Below the pieces are notes generated by a model. That model was not told the origin of the DNA, searched no databases, and worked only from the letters and a program-made list of their open reading frames with translations. A stretch of 64,000 nucleotides of DNA, taken from NCBI GenBank assembly GCA_021432605.1, contig MU271150.1:1612001-1676000 (forward strand), read 5' to 3'. The position numbers were made by a program, and so were the translations under genes. Shown in pieces: positions 30,551-41,296 of the stretch. The stretch's first letter is position 1, and each line of letters starts with the position of its first letter. The DNA is from Coniochaeta sp. PMI_546 (Eukaryota > Ascomycota > Sordariomycetes > Coniochaetales > Coniochaetaceae).

Positions 30551-32918
30551 ATGGTCTCCGACGAAACTTACGCTATATGCCTTCCCATACTACAAGATGC
30601 AAGCCTCGACGATGAGGATAAGACCGACAAACTCGAGGATCTGCTGAAAGAGAAGACAAGTCTCACAGGCCAGGCCTTAGACAACGCTATACTAGATGCA
30701 CTATGGCGGTACCGAGAAGGCGGAGGACATGCGACGTCTCCGCCGCCGATTCGACAGACCATCCTCCGCAGACCATCGCCTGCATCATGGCGGGGATCCC
30801 CAACGCCTCTGTCCGGCTCTCCGCGCCTCGGCGTTAGTCCTCTGGCACCGCCTGGATTCCTGCCTTCTGGTCTCAGTCGCAACAAGTCATCTACGGCAGC
30901 CTCGCCGTTTGGCTCTCCACGGCCGTCGCCGCGTCTGGCCTTCGCGACTCCCACCATACCGCATAGCCCGAGTCTTAATGCGTATCAGTTTGCGAACGAT
31001 GACACACCTGCCCAGGAGATATTTGGTGACTACCAGTCAGACAACGTCGACTGGCTGGTCAGTGACGATGCAGTTAGCGTCGCATCGTCAGTCGGTGCAT
31101 CCAACGGTCTCAGCGTTGCTGCGCCGGAGTTCGTCCCGTCCGGCCAGGTGGACATGACACCGTACGATATACTCAGGTCAATTCTCGGACCGTCACGCAC
31201 CGACGAAGAGATCGATGGTGCTCTGGCTATGCATGGTTATGACCTGGGCGCTACCATTACTGCGATAATGGATACGCAGATCCAAGACAACTTTGCCGCG
31301 GCCGCCCAAGCGGAAGAGGCACAGACTATACTCATTGGTAAATCAATAAGTCCCGACGGTCGTCCGTCAACTCCAGCAGACCAGCAGAAGTCCGGCGTCA
31401 TCTGCAAGTTCTTCTTGTCAACTGGCCAGTGCTTGCGTGCCGACTGCCGATTCAGTCACGATCTCAGCAACCATATCTGCAAGTAAGTAGACCGTCACCT
31501 CTGTGGGACAACTATATCAACCATGTACAGGATGCTGACAAGTAGTGTAGATACTGGGTCGCGGGAAACTGCCTTGCTGGAAACACATGCATCTTCTCTC
31601 ATGACCCGGCGCATCTGGTGAAAGGACTACAAATAGACGGCTCAAGCACGCCCCCCACACAAAAGGCCAGTATTCAATTGCAAGACTACAACAGTTTCCC
31701 AGCTCTGCAGCCGGGTACGCCCGAGACTGCACCCGCATTCGCAGCCTCCACTGGTTATCTATCTGGCGGCATAGCTGCGCCGCCGGGTTTCAAGGGCATG
31801 CATGCCTACGGCGGTGAACGGCCACGGTCTCGTCCCGGGAGCCGCCACCAGAGCCAAAAGGACTCAACACCGGCAGCTCCACCCCTAGACGACGCGGATG
31901 CCTTCCCATCACTAGGCTCTGCAGCGGCCAAGCAAGGCAAGAAGCATCACGGCAAGCGGGGGGGACATGGCCATGGCCCCAAGGAACCATTTACGCCCAG
32001 CACGCTCGCGGATATAGTTAAAATGTCGCCGTCGCCGTCGCCTGGACCGGGGGCTCTGAGACCTGGTAGCAAACTTGGTCGCAATGGGAGCTCGGCGAGC
32101 ATCCGTAATGGGGAGAACAGCGCCGCGGCTCAGGCGATTCCCAACCCGAAGCACATACCGTGGCTGGAGACGGGCGAGAGAGCCAACAAGGCGTACCTGA
32201 AGGCTCGCCAGGAGGCTATTAAGCATGGCGGGCTGAGAAACAAGTTTCTGCAGAGGTAGGCTACCTAGGCATATGCATCATGCATGAAATCACTATTATC
32301 ACGAAGTTTACTGACAATGGAAACAGCGCGGCTCAAGCATGGAATCGTAACGATGCCCGTGCGGCCAAGGCGCTGAGTCTGCGGGGCCAGAGCGAGAACG
32401 ACCTTATGAGAAAGGCGCATCGCGAAGCCGCGAAGGAGCTGTACGAAGAGCGAAACAAGAACAACGTCAACGGGCAGGAGATCTACGTCGACCTCCACGG
32501 CCTCCACCCGGAAGAGGCCGTCGAGTATCTCGAGCGAGTGCTCCTGGAGAACAGCAAGGAGGCACGGCCCATCTACGCCATCACGGGCACGGGCCACCAT
32601 AGCAAGAACGGCAAGGACAAGGTCGGCAAGGCGCTGCGGAACTTCCTCAACGAGTGGAGGTACGCCTACCGCGAGTTCTCCGTGCCGGGCGACAGAAACA
32701 ATATGGGCGGTATCTTGGGGATCGATGCGCGGAGCTGGGACAAGACACTCGTGCGAGACGGCAGCGCGAGGAAGAAGGAGGAGGAGGCCAAGGAGGAGGT
32801 GGATATCCTGGACCAAGGGGTGGAGATTGGTGAGGGCAAGGTCAAGCTGCTGGTGCGCGATACGTCGGGCACTGGTAAGGAGCCGCCGAAGGGTCCGGCT
32901 GGACATCGTCTCCGGTGA
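30551..32918 (+). CDS. CCCH zinc finger, DUF1771 and Smr domain protein
   Basis: Exons 30551-31482, 31551-32255 and 32327-32918, 742 residues. In order: an N-terminal helical region (MVSDETYAICLPILQDASLD), a Ser/Pro-rich linker, and a CUE/UBA-like helical stretch (YDILRSILGPSRTDEEIDGA; LAMHGYDLGATITAIMD). Two CCCH fingers lie at about 284-330 (CKFFLSTGQCLRADCRFSH and CKYWVAGNCLAGNTCIFSH), followed by a low-complexity region. DUF1771 is at about 546-592 (AQAWNRNDARAAKALSLRGQ) and Smr at about 598-680 with VDLHGLHPEEAVEYL and AITGTGHHSKNG. Smr domains are nucleases or RNA binders; yeast Cue2 uses CUE plus Smr domains to cut mRNA at stalled ribosomes. The CUE-CCCH-Smr layout supports an RNA surveillance role by analogy. 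The second exon junction lies inside the first-second finger pair. Confidence 0.88.
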
Positions 32919-33849
32919 TGAAAGATGGGTGGTAGGGGTGGTTTACACGGTGCATGCACTGCTTAACAGCGCCCAGCGATTCTTGCCTTGTACGCGCCTA
33001 GACTCGTCCCGCGTTCTTAGATGGTTAGGGCAGGGTTAGAAAGGGCAGTAAATAGAGCCAGGAACGAGGAGAGAAGAACAACAACAGTATTAACATCAAG
33101 CTCTACCGGGCATAATTGTCACATCGAGGCGATAGCGGTTGATGAGACGCCTAATTGCATGACGTCGGTTCTCGGTGGACCCGCTATCTTATCTCTCGAC
33201 AGACAAGGTGTACTGCGATACGGTTAAGGTAGCTGATACTTCGGATGTCTCTTGTGAAACTCGGTCACCTCGAGACACATTTGCAGCTTCAAAGCTCACT
33301 CCTTGTTCTTCTTCTCCTACCTTAGTCTAGTACAACATCAATATCAGCACCGCACCACTCAATTGTAAGTCCACGTTGTTAAGTCTAATTGCTGGTCAGC
33401 ACTTGGCGCCAGATTCTATTCCTATATCTGCTGACTAACAGAGCAACACAAGGAACCTTGCAGTCTTACCTTAGACTTACATGGTACCTTGGTCCCCTAC
33501 GTTATAGAACGACCCCCTGTCCGTCAGCTTCAGCTTTGGCTCCGCCGCAATTTACATACCCTTTCTCGACTTCTCGACTCTCGACTCGCGACCCTCAAAC
33601 TTGCTGGAACTTCATCCCAAGCTTGACTCTTCCGCATAACCTGCAGAATCTTTTGCTTCTCGTTTCCCTAAGTTGACCACAGCAATGGCTCAAGGCAGCT
33701 AGCACCGGTCCTGCAGTCTATCTATTGGGCCGCCCTCAGACCATCATCGTCCCTCTTCGACCGACACCCTCCGCAACCTCGACCTCACGTCTGACATCCG
33801 CGTCTCCTCTCCGCCAACGTCAACAATCACACCCACAACCGCCGCCACC
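32919..33849. other. Intergenic and pyrimidine-rich leader of TVP38
   Basis: 931 bp. It holds two copies of TACCTTAG (33318-33325, 33467-33474). The 300 bp before the TVP38 ATG are very C/T-rich, as is common for fungal 5' untranslated regions. Confidence 0.6.
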
Positions 33850-35173
33850 ATGCCAGCAGACCACCACTCCGCCGCAGCAGCAGCCCTCGCCATCCCTCCC
33901 TCCTCCTCCCCGTCGACCTCCCCTGCAACATCCCGCAGTCCGTCCCCCTCGGCTGCAATCCCACCCTCCGACCCTCCCGCCTGGGCCCGCCGCTCCTCCT
34001 CGACCCGCCGCCTCTCGCGTCCCTACTCCCTGCACCGCACCGTCTCCCACTCCTCCGAGCCCTTCTACCTCCGCGCCATCCGCACCGCCACCTCCCTCGC
34101 CCTGCGCGCCCGCACCCTCTTCCTCTCCCTCACCCCCCTATACCGCGTCCTCGTCGTCCTCGCCGGCCTCGTCCTCCTAGGCCTAGGCATAACGGCCGCC
34201 ATCTTCTCACACTCCATCTTCACCGCCCTCGGCCCCGTAGCCAAGTCCTGGCGCGCCCTGCCCTACCACTCCGGCGCCCTGATCATCTTCCTCCTCATCT
34301 GCCTCACCGGCTTCCCGCCCATAATAGGCTACAGCTCCGCCGTGACCCTGGCCGGCTTCGTCTACGGCTTCCCCCTGGGCTGGCCCATCGCCGCCTCCGC
34401 CACCGTCATCGGCTCCGCCGCCGCCTTCGTCGCCAGCCGCGGCGTCCTGGGCGCCTACGTCCACGCCCTCGTCGGCAGGGACAGGCGCTTCGTCGCCCTG
34501 GGCCAGGTCCTGAGGAGGGACGGCATCAAGGTCCTGACCGCCATCCGCTTCTGTCCGCTGCCCTACTCGCTGTCCAACGGGTTCCTGGCCACGATTCCGA
34601 GTGTGAGCGTGGGTAGCTTCGCCGCCGGGACGTTGTTTTCCACGTGAGTTCTACAACTCTACCCCCTTTTTTTACCATTGTGATTCTTTCACCCCCGGGC
34701 TTCTCACCATTTGTGATATTGAGAGGAACAACAAGATTTGCTAACCAAGAGGTGTTGGGCCAACGAACAACAGACCCAAGTTACTCGTCCACGTCTTCAT
34801 CGGCTCCCGCCTGGCCAAGCTCGCCGAGGAGGGCGACACCATGTCCGCCGGCGACAAGGCCATCAACTACGCGGGCATGCTCTTCGGCGGGCTGGTGGGC
34901 ACGGCGGTCGGGCTCATCATCTACCGGCGCACCATGGCCAGGGCGGCCGAGCTGGAGGCCGAGGCCCTGGCTGCCGCGCAGGGCGAGGACGGGGGCGTGC
35001 TGCTGGCGGCCGAGGGGTATGAGGATACGGAGGAGAGCCTGCTCATGAGGAGCGGGGCGGAGGCGGACGCGGCTGCGCTTATGGATGAGGATGATATCTC
35101 GCTATGGGGAGAAGATAACGGGTATACGGATGGGTGGGACGAGGAGCAGGGCGGTGACAAGACGGGGAAGTAA
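33850..35173 (+). CDS. TVP38: Golgi membrane protein Tvp38 (VTT/SNARE-associated domain)
   Basis: Exons 33850-34643 and 34774-35173, 397 residues. The ATG sits in a strong context (GCCACCATGC). A Ser/Pro-rich cytosolic N-terminus of about 75 residues precedes a first membrane segment (LVVLAGLVLLGLGITAAIF) and a second (GALIIFLLICLTGFPPIIGY). The VTT core has GYSSAVTLAGFVYGFPLGWP, RFCPLPYSLSNGFLATIP and, after the intron, HVFIGSRLAKLAEEGD, the family's GSR loop. A last membrane segment (AGMLFGGLVGTAVGLIIYRR) leads to an acidic C-terminal tail. VTT proteins (DedA/TMEM41B/VMP1 superfamily) are implicated in lipid scrambling and membrane traffic; yeast Tvp38 is in Tlg2 vesicles of the Golgi. The intron is 130 nt. 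Confidence 0.92.
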
Positions 35174-35702
35174 ATAGGTGTGCTGGTTGAGGTTACAAGG
35201 ATGTGTGTGGTCGAATGTATAAGTGCGATTGGCATTGTTAAGGCGTTTTTTTCCTTTTGGGGGTTCAAGAATCGATAAAGTATAGATGGATGGTGGTAAA
35301 GGTGTACCGGAGCAAAGAAGTAACTGTAGTCATATGAGGCAGCTTAGGGCTTTAACGATCATTCCAGACATGTACAAATAAAGGGTATCATCATCAAGTC
35401 AGAAAGAAAGAGTAGGTGAATAGAGAGATGCCTGCTAAGCTTCATATCCCTACAGCCGCCTTGAAGAACGCCTCATCAATGTGAGCCCATGCCGCTCAAC
35501 CAATAATACCTAGCAAGCTTACAACACTCAAACGCCATCGCTAAATCAGATCCCGCTCAAACAATCCCAAAAGTACGCCATAGGCCCTGGTAAATACTCC
35601 ATACAAGCAGTTCCGTCGTTCTCATTGTCCTCGACCACCAGCATCTCTACACCGGTCCCAGCCTTGATTCTATCAACCCGCCCCCAAGTGTACTCAGTGT
35701 AC
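35174..35702. other. Convergent 3' region
   Basis: 529 bp between the stops of TVP38 and the next minus-strand gene; nothing recognised. Confidence 0.55.
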
Positions 35703-37450
35703 TCAGCGGTTCCCCTGCCAAGACTGCATGAACTGCATAGCCTGCTCCATCGGGTACCCGATGAACACCGGACCCGAGATATTGAACACCATCTGGGGCG
35801 GGGGAGCTGCACCAGTCTTGTCATCTCTCGTCTCAGGCGCCGGTTCCGCTTGAGGAGGGGGGTTCACAAACGTCGGCTGGAAAGGGTAAGGGTCCACAGC
35901 CCTGGGTCGTGTCTTGACCGGTGTGTATGGCCTCTCCGCCTCGGCACGGGCGGGTTCTACCGCGGGAGCCATGCTCTCGAATGCCTGCGCCATGTTTCCC
36001 ATGTTGAACTTGGTGTGGTCGAAGGGGCACTTGCCGGCTGGTCGCTGTCCTGCTTCTGATGTCAAGGCAGGGCCGTGGTTGGGCATGTGGACGGGTGCGG
36101 CGGGAGGCGACTGTGGACCTTGATCGTAGTGCAGCTCCGAACGGTTGAACACGGGCACGGATATACCCCACGGCCGGCTCGGCGACTCTCCGACCCTGAC
36201 CTCCTTGAGAGGGCGGTCAAAGTGGCTCTCGCGGTCGTCTCCCACGTGCTCGAGCGGCCGGTCTTGCTCCGGCACGTCCGGATCGCCTGCTTCACCAGCA
36301 CTGCTCACTGCGTGTGCCCAGTTCTCAACACGCTTGGTCGAGGCGCGATCATGTTCCTCCAGCTCGTGCTGCTCGCCTTCGGGCATCATAGGTTTGTGGA
36401 GGTGGCTTAAGTCTTGAATCATATTGACGAGGTTGCCGTACTTGGCGTCTAGCTTTCTTATCTGCTCTTCATTCCTCTGATAGCGCCGGACACACACTTC
36501 GTGGCTGCGAGGGATTTCATGCTTATGCGTCTCGACATAGTGCGCGATCTCTTCAGGCGAGTGCTTATCCATGAACCGGATGGGACATTGGGCACTGGCA
36601 GCTGCCACCGGTGCGGGCGCATGGACATTCTCTTCATACATGGCCGCGCAGATGGGGTCTGCCGAGTGATGCGGGGTGGGATCCTCTACGCCTACGTTCG
36701 CCGCGTCGGGCACGTCCTCTCCGTCTTCAACGGCCGGCTGCTTCGGCGACGAGAAGGGGCAATTGAGCTGCCCTTTCTGTCCCTCGACAGTGAAGTCCTG
36801 CTCTAGTACAGTGGACAGCGACGTCAGGTTGTCGGTGCCGGGCGTCGTTGACAAGGCTTCCTTGCTGGAGCTGCTCATCTCTGCCGCAGTGGTCAGTTGC
36901 CTGGCTACTTTCCTGCCCTCTCTGATGAACAGCGCGATCTGATGCTGCGCGTCGGTCTGTACACTTCTAGGCAGAGGGACGACGCTCTTGGTGGCTAGCG
37001 TCGACTGCAGCGAGGGCGGTAGCTGGAGCTTAGCCAGGGTCTCGGACACTTCAGGCACGGCGGGAGCATACTTGTCGGCCAGGTATTGGTACTGCACGAG
37101 CCAGCTTGGTTAGCAAATTCTGCAACTGAAGCTGTAATGATTATGTAGATAGAAGCGTGGCAAGTGTGTTGAGTATAGTCAGAAATTAAAACATATAAGT
37201 CCCCACGATGCTAGGTTTCTGAGGCCTGCTGCGGATCTAGAGCTAAAGTGTTCATCATGTGAAAGAGAGGGAAAGGAGAGCAATGGAATATGGCCATGGA
37301 TGCGGCCATGTCGCTGTCTGGGCTTACCTGTTCATGAGCAAACCTGAGCTTGTGCTCCAGGATGGTCTTGTGGTCAATCAGTGACTGGACTTCATCGGCA
37401 AGAGCATTGAAGGACTCGGCCAGAGTCTGAGTCAGTTCGACGTAGTTCAT
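35703..37450 (-). CDS. Conserved-looking hypothetical protein: coiled coil plus CPF/CPI motifs
   Basis: Exons 37328-37450 and 35703-37091, 503 residues from ATG at 37450. The N-terminal 60 residues form a coiled coil (MNYVELTQTLAESFNALADE; VQSLIDHKTILEHKLRFAHE) that runs across the intron into YQYLADKYAP. Three short Cys motifs follow: LNCPFSSPK (about 145), AQCPIRFMDKHSPEEIAHYV with downstream His and Cys residues (about 205-240), and GKCPFDHTKFNMG (about 405). A second helical stretch, RRYQRNEEQIRKLDAKYGNL, is in the middle. The C-terminus is Pro-rich and ends with GYPMEQAMQFMQSWQGNR. The Cys/His pattern could bind a metal, but I recognise no family. The coding quality (phase-0 intron and long frame) is good. 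Confidence 0.82.
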
Positions 37451-38143
37451 CACATTGATGGCAGATGTTAGTGGAAGCAGAGCAAGGAGCGCCTCATCTA
37501 ATGCGGGTGGTCACACTGTGAAGTAGGTATTTGGATGATGGGATGGAAGGTTGAAGTTTGAGAGTTCGGCAATCAGTTTCTGCAGATTTTAAAGAGCTCC
37601 GAAGGTGGGGCCCACGAGCAAGATCATCAATCAATCAACCTGAACCGAACTGAACTGAACCGTGCACATTCATCCCAGATTCATCAGCGACATCAGGGCT
37701 CTGTCTTGTGCAACCCCGCAGCGCCTGACATGTACACAACTAAGTATGTAATGTACCTTCAGAGGGTGGGGGCCGAGGCCAGGTCGAACCCAGGACATAT
37801 GGTCATCCTTCCTTCCTTTGATGCACGATACGAATTGAACCCGTGAAACAGCAGGTGCAGAGTTAGAAGGAGCAGGTGCTATCCTTGAATAATAGCTGGA
37901 CGGAAGTCTCGTTGATATTCGTCACTCTCCCACAGAAGGAGTCGGATGCTAGGTCCTTCCTTATTATGGAGTTCGTACATGGTTGAGCTCTGTCTCGGCC
38001 CCCAGTTGACTGTTCAAACAAGACCGGCCGGAATCGTATTTCTCATATTAATACTCTGTGTCTCGCTCTCCCTCTTGTCCAGTATATTCTGACAGTAACT
38101 CTTGATTTAATCGTGAACTTTGAAGTTATCGGGTTAACCAACA
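37451..38143. other. Divergent intergenic region
   Basis: 693 bp between divergent genes. A short tandem TGAACC/TGAACT tract lies at 37642-37662. No gene supported; B-box-like GTTCAANNC sequence on the minus strand near 37,825 has no matching A box. Confidence 0.5.
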
Positions 38144-39635
38144 ATGGCCATCCAGCCTGCACGTTTGCTGAGTCGCAGCCACCATGTGGTGCCTGGTATG
38201 AAAGTCCTTGCTGTAAGCGCCAATGACCAAGTCCGAATAAGGACTGACACAACCTCCAGGGCTGCTCCATATCTCGGAGGTCTTCTTCGAGGTGCCAAAG
38301 AACCATGCTGCTGCTAAAGCCGGCACCCTCAAGCTGTTCGGCAGAGTGGTCAACAAGTCCGAGAGGCCAGCAGCGTTGGCACATATGCAGTCCGAGCTGC
38401 TCACTAACAAGCCCTTCCTCGTCTATCTTGAAGGTGGTCCAGGCATGGGCAACCAGCAGCCTCAGGATGTGCCTCTGACCAAGCACTTCCTCGATCGCGG
38501 TTATCAGTTGCTGTATCTCGACTATCGCGGAACCGGTCTCAGCACGCCGATCAACGCCAGACATGTGACGTCGCTGGGCGATGCCGCCGTGCAGGCTGAC
38601 TACCTCAAGCTATTCCGCCAGGACAACATCGTCCGCGATCTAGAAGCCGTCCGCCTTTATCTGACCCAAGACTTTCCAAACGACAAAAAGCAGTGGTCCA
38701 TTATCGGCCAGTCCTTTGGCGGCTTTGTCTCGCTCACCTATCTCTCCAAGTACCCTGGCTCCCTCCGTGAGTCCTTCATCACCGGTGGCCTGGCTCCCAT
38801 CGGCAAGACTCCGGATGAGGTATACGAAGCGACCTTCAAGAAGGTCATAGAACGTAATCGCGCGTACTACCAGAAGTTCCCCCAAGACGTCGGGCGGGTC
38901 AAGCAGATTGTCAGCCACATTGCAGACTCTGAAAACAGCGCCATACCGCTCCCGGGTGGTGGGGTCTTGACCGTGGGAAGGTTTCTGAGCATTGGCATTG
39001 CCTTTGGCATGCACGGCGGTCTGGATGTCATCCACAGTCAGGTGCTGAAGATGGCAGCAGACCTCGACCAGTTCGGCTTTCTTACTCGCTCGACCCTTAC
39101 CGGCTTCGAGCAGAACCTCGCATTCGATATCGCACCCATCTACGGCATCCTCCATGAGGCCATCTACTGTTGCAAGCCCGGCGTCGCCTCCAACTGGGCT
39201 GCGGCACGAGTGGGAAATAACTTGAAGGAGTTCTCATGGCTACCAGCACCTAACAAAGCCCCTCCAAGCTTCACCATCCCCCCAGCGGGAGAACCCGTCT
39301 TCTTCACAGGGGAGATGGTCTTCCCCTTCCACTTTGACACCTTCCCCGAGCTAGCGGAGTTGAAGGACGCCGCCGAGCTGCTAGCCAAGTACGACCAATG
39401 GGATGAGTTGTACGATGAGGAGGTGCTCCGCAAGAACGAGCACGAGGTGCCCGTGTACGCAGCCAGCTATGTAGAGGACATGTACGTCGACTTCGACCTC
39501 GCTCGCGAGACGGCCAAGAAGGTCAAGGGCATCAAAGTGTACGAGACGAACAGCCTGTACCACAACGCGGTGAGGGCCAGGTCGGAGGAGGTCCTCTCTG
39601 AGCTTTGCAGGCTGAGGGATGATCCGAAGGACTAG
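38144..39635 (+). CDS. Proline iminopeptidase (alpha/beta hydrolase, peptidase S33)
   Basis: Exons 38144-38195 and 38260-39635, 475 residues. The short first exon (MAIQPARLLSRSHHVVPG) joins HISEVFFEVPKNHAAAKAGT; the donor GTATGA at 38196 is chosen because it gives the conserved VFFEVPxxH strand in frame. The oxyanion segment LVYLEGGPGMGNQ is near residue 75. The nucleophile elbow IIGQSFGGFVSLTYLSKYPG has Ser near 168. A helical cap region follows, then the acid/His region YAASYVEDMYVDFDL and ETNSLYHNAVRARSEEV. The family removes N-terminal proline from peptides; there is no signal peptide, so it is expected in the cytosol. It is tail-to-tail with FCY1 with only 228 bp between stops. Confidence 0.9.
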
Positions 39636-39863
39636 TTGCGGCGGTGGCCTACTCTAAGGTTGAGCGCTTGACCAAAGACACGGGGTTACGGAGTGATAAA
39701 GCTTCGCGAGATCTCTTAAGTGTCGACATTTGCGGATCCTGTTGCGTCAGCGTCAGACTACCTAAAAAGGTCTCACCTCAGCTAACTTCCTCGTCTCTTG
39801 CTTCTTTGACAGAGTTTATAGTTTTAATCCCAATTCTACCCATGCCCCTATCCCGAGATGTGT

Positions 39864-40601
39864 TCAGGCAGCCTTCACACCCTCCTTGCTGTAAACCCGC
39901 TCCTCGACCCCGATATCCTCATTCCACAGTTCGGGCTTCTCCTCAATGAACCGATCCATCAGCTCCCTGCACCTGGCGTCGTCCACGACAACCACCTCGA
40001 CGCCGCGCTGCTTGAGATACGCCTCCCCTCCGAGGAAGTTCTTGTTCTCCCCGATCACGACCCGGGAGATGCCGTAGAGCAGGCAGGCGCCCGTGCACAT
40101 GTCGCAGGGCGAGAGGGTCGTGTACATTGTGCTTCCTGGCAGACAAGATCAGTCAAACAGTAATGAGATCGTGCGCATCACCGACTTAACCGCATACCCT
40201 TGTAGGCCTTGGCCGGGAGACGACCCGAGTTGTAGAGGGCTGATGTCTCGCCCTACCGCATTATATCGTCAGCTTTTTCCGTGCTTTCTTATAAGATTAT
40301 GAGGTTACGTCCACGCTGCCAAAAAAAAAAAAAAAAAAACCAAAACAACTTACATGATGGATGGCCGAGCCAAGCTGGACACGCATGTTATGCCCCCGCC
40401 CCAGGAGTTTGCCGTCTGCGGAAATCAGGGCTGCGCCGATCTGCTACATCGTAAGTCAAAGGTGCTTCCACTGACTGAGCTCTAAAAACCTCATGATTGT
40501 GTATGTCGTCTGGAGGTGAAAAAGCATACCGGGATCCCGCCCTCGTCATACCCAGCCTGGGCCTCCTCGAAGGCGATTGCTAGACCCTTTGTGTCGTCCA
40601 T
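39864..40601 (-). CDS. FCY1: Cytosine deaminase Fcy1
   Basis: Exons 40530-40601, 40354-40440, 40198-40252 and 39864-40135, 161 residues (yeast enzyme 158). ATG at 40601 starts MDDTKGLAIAFEEAQAGYDE. Zinc site: His and Glu in AIHHGETSALYNSG (His53, Glu55; Glu is also the proton shuttle), and SPCDMCTGACLLY with Cys82 and Cys85. The C-terminal FIEEKPELWNEDIG matches the yeast enzyme's closing helix. It deaminates cytosine to uracil in pyrimidine salvage (and 5-fluorocytosine in fungi that carry it). Four exons for a 161-residue protein is intron-dense for this window. Intron 2 (40253-40353) contains a 19-nt T run in the sense strand. Confidence 0.94.
40321..40339. repeat. A19 homopolymer inside FCY1 intron 2
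   Basis: 19 consecutive A on the plus strand, so T19 in the sense strand of FCY1, starting 14 nt after the intron donor. Confidence 0.85.
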
Positions 40602-41296
40602 TGGTGCTACGTCTATGTCGGATGGTATATAGAAAGCGTCACTTTGGAACTGGGTGATTATCTGGTTTATAGTAATAACAGGCCCCAAAGTCGAGGTTTT
40701 GACTTGGATAGCTGTTCTGAAGGTCCCCCACAGTGGCGGGTGATAAGGGACTTTTTTTTAGCTCCTCCACTACGACGATGATGTTGTCATATCTCCGGTC
40801 ACGGTCCCTGGAGGGCGGGAATAACTTCCGAATATCACGTTCAAAACCAATGGAGGTTTGTCAAAGGTTGTTGTTGTTCACTGGCATCACAATGGATTGA
40901 ATTGTGTACATGTACCCACCGGGCATCATTTGTTAACGACAAGAGTGCCCGTTCGTGGCTCTCCCCAAGTCTTAACATGTAAATCTCTCTCCTCACTGAT
41001 AAACTCCGCCCGCTGGTCACAGCTGTGCCAGCCCTTTTGGTGTCCCCAAATCGTTCCTCGCAAACATGCACCGAACGCCTTCTGCTTCCGAATCTATCGC
41101 AACAGTACACACTAAAAAAAGATCTTATTGATACATGGAAAACTGCGCATGGCAGGCAGGCAGGCAGTTAGTGTCCATTGGGCTTCTTCTTCCCCAAGCC
41201 TTTCTATCCGTTCGTCTCCTCGGACCGCGAGTTCAGGGTCTTCCTATAGGCTTCGTCCCTAAGCCCCCTCCGGTACGCAGTGCACATATCGTCGTC
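40602..41296. other. FCY1 upstream / SNT2 3' region
   Basis: 695 bp; a (GGCA)n-like stretch of about four units lies near 41,150-41,165. No gene. Confidence 0.55.

Noticed and set aside
37780-37900. tRNA-like B-box sequences (GTTCAATTC and GGTTCGACC on the minus strand)
   Set aside because: No A box at the right distance and no cloverleaf could be folded.
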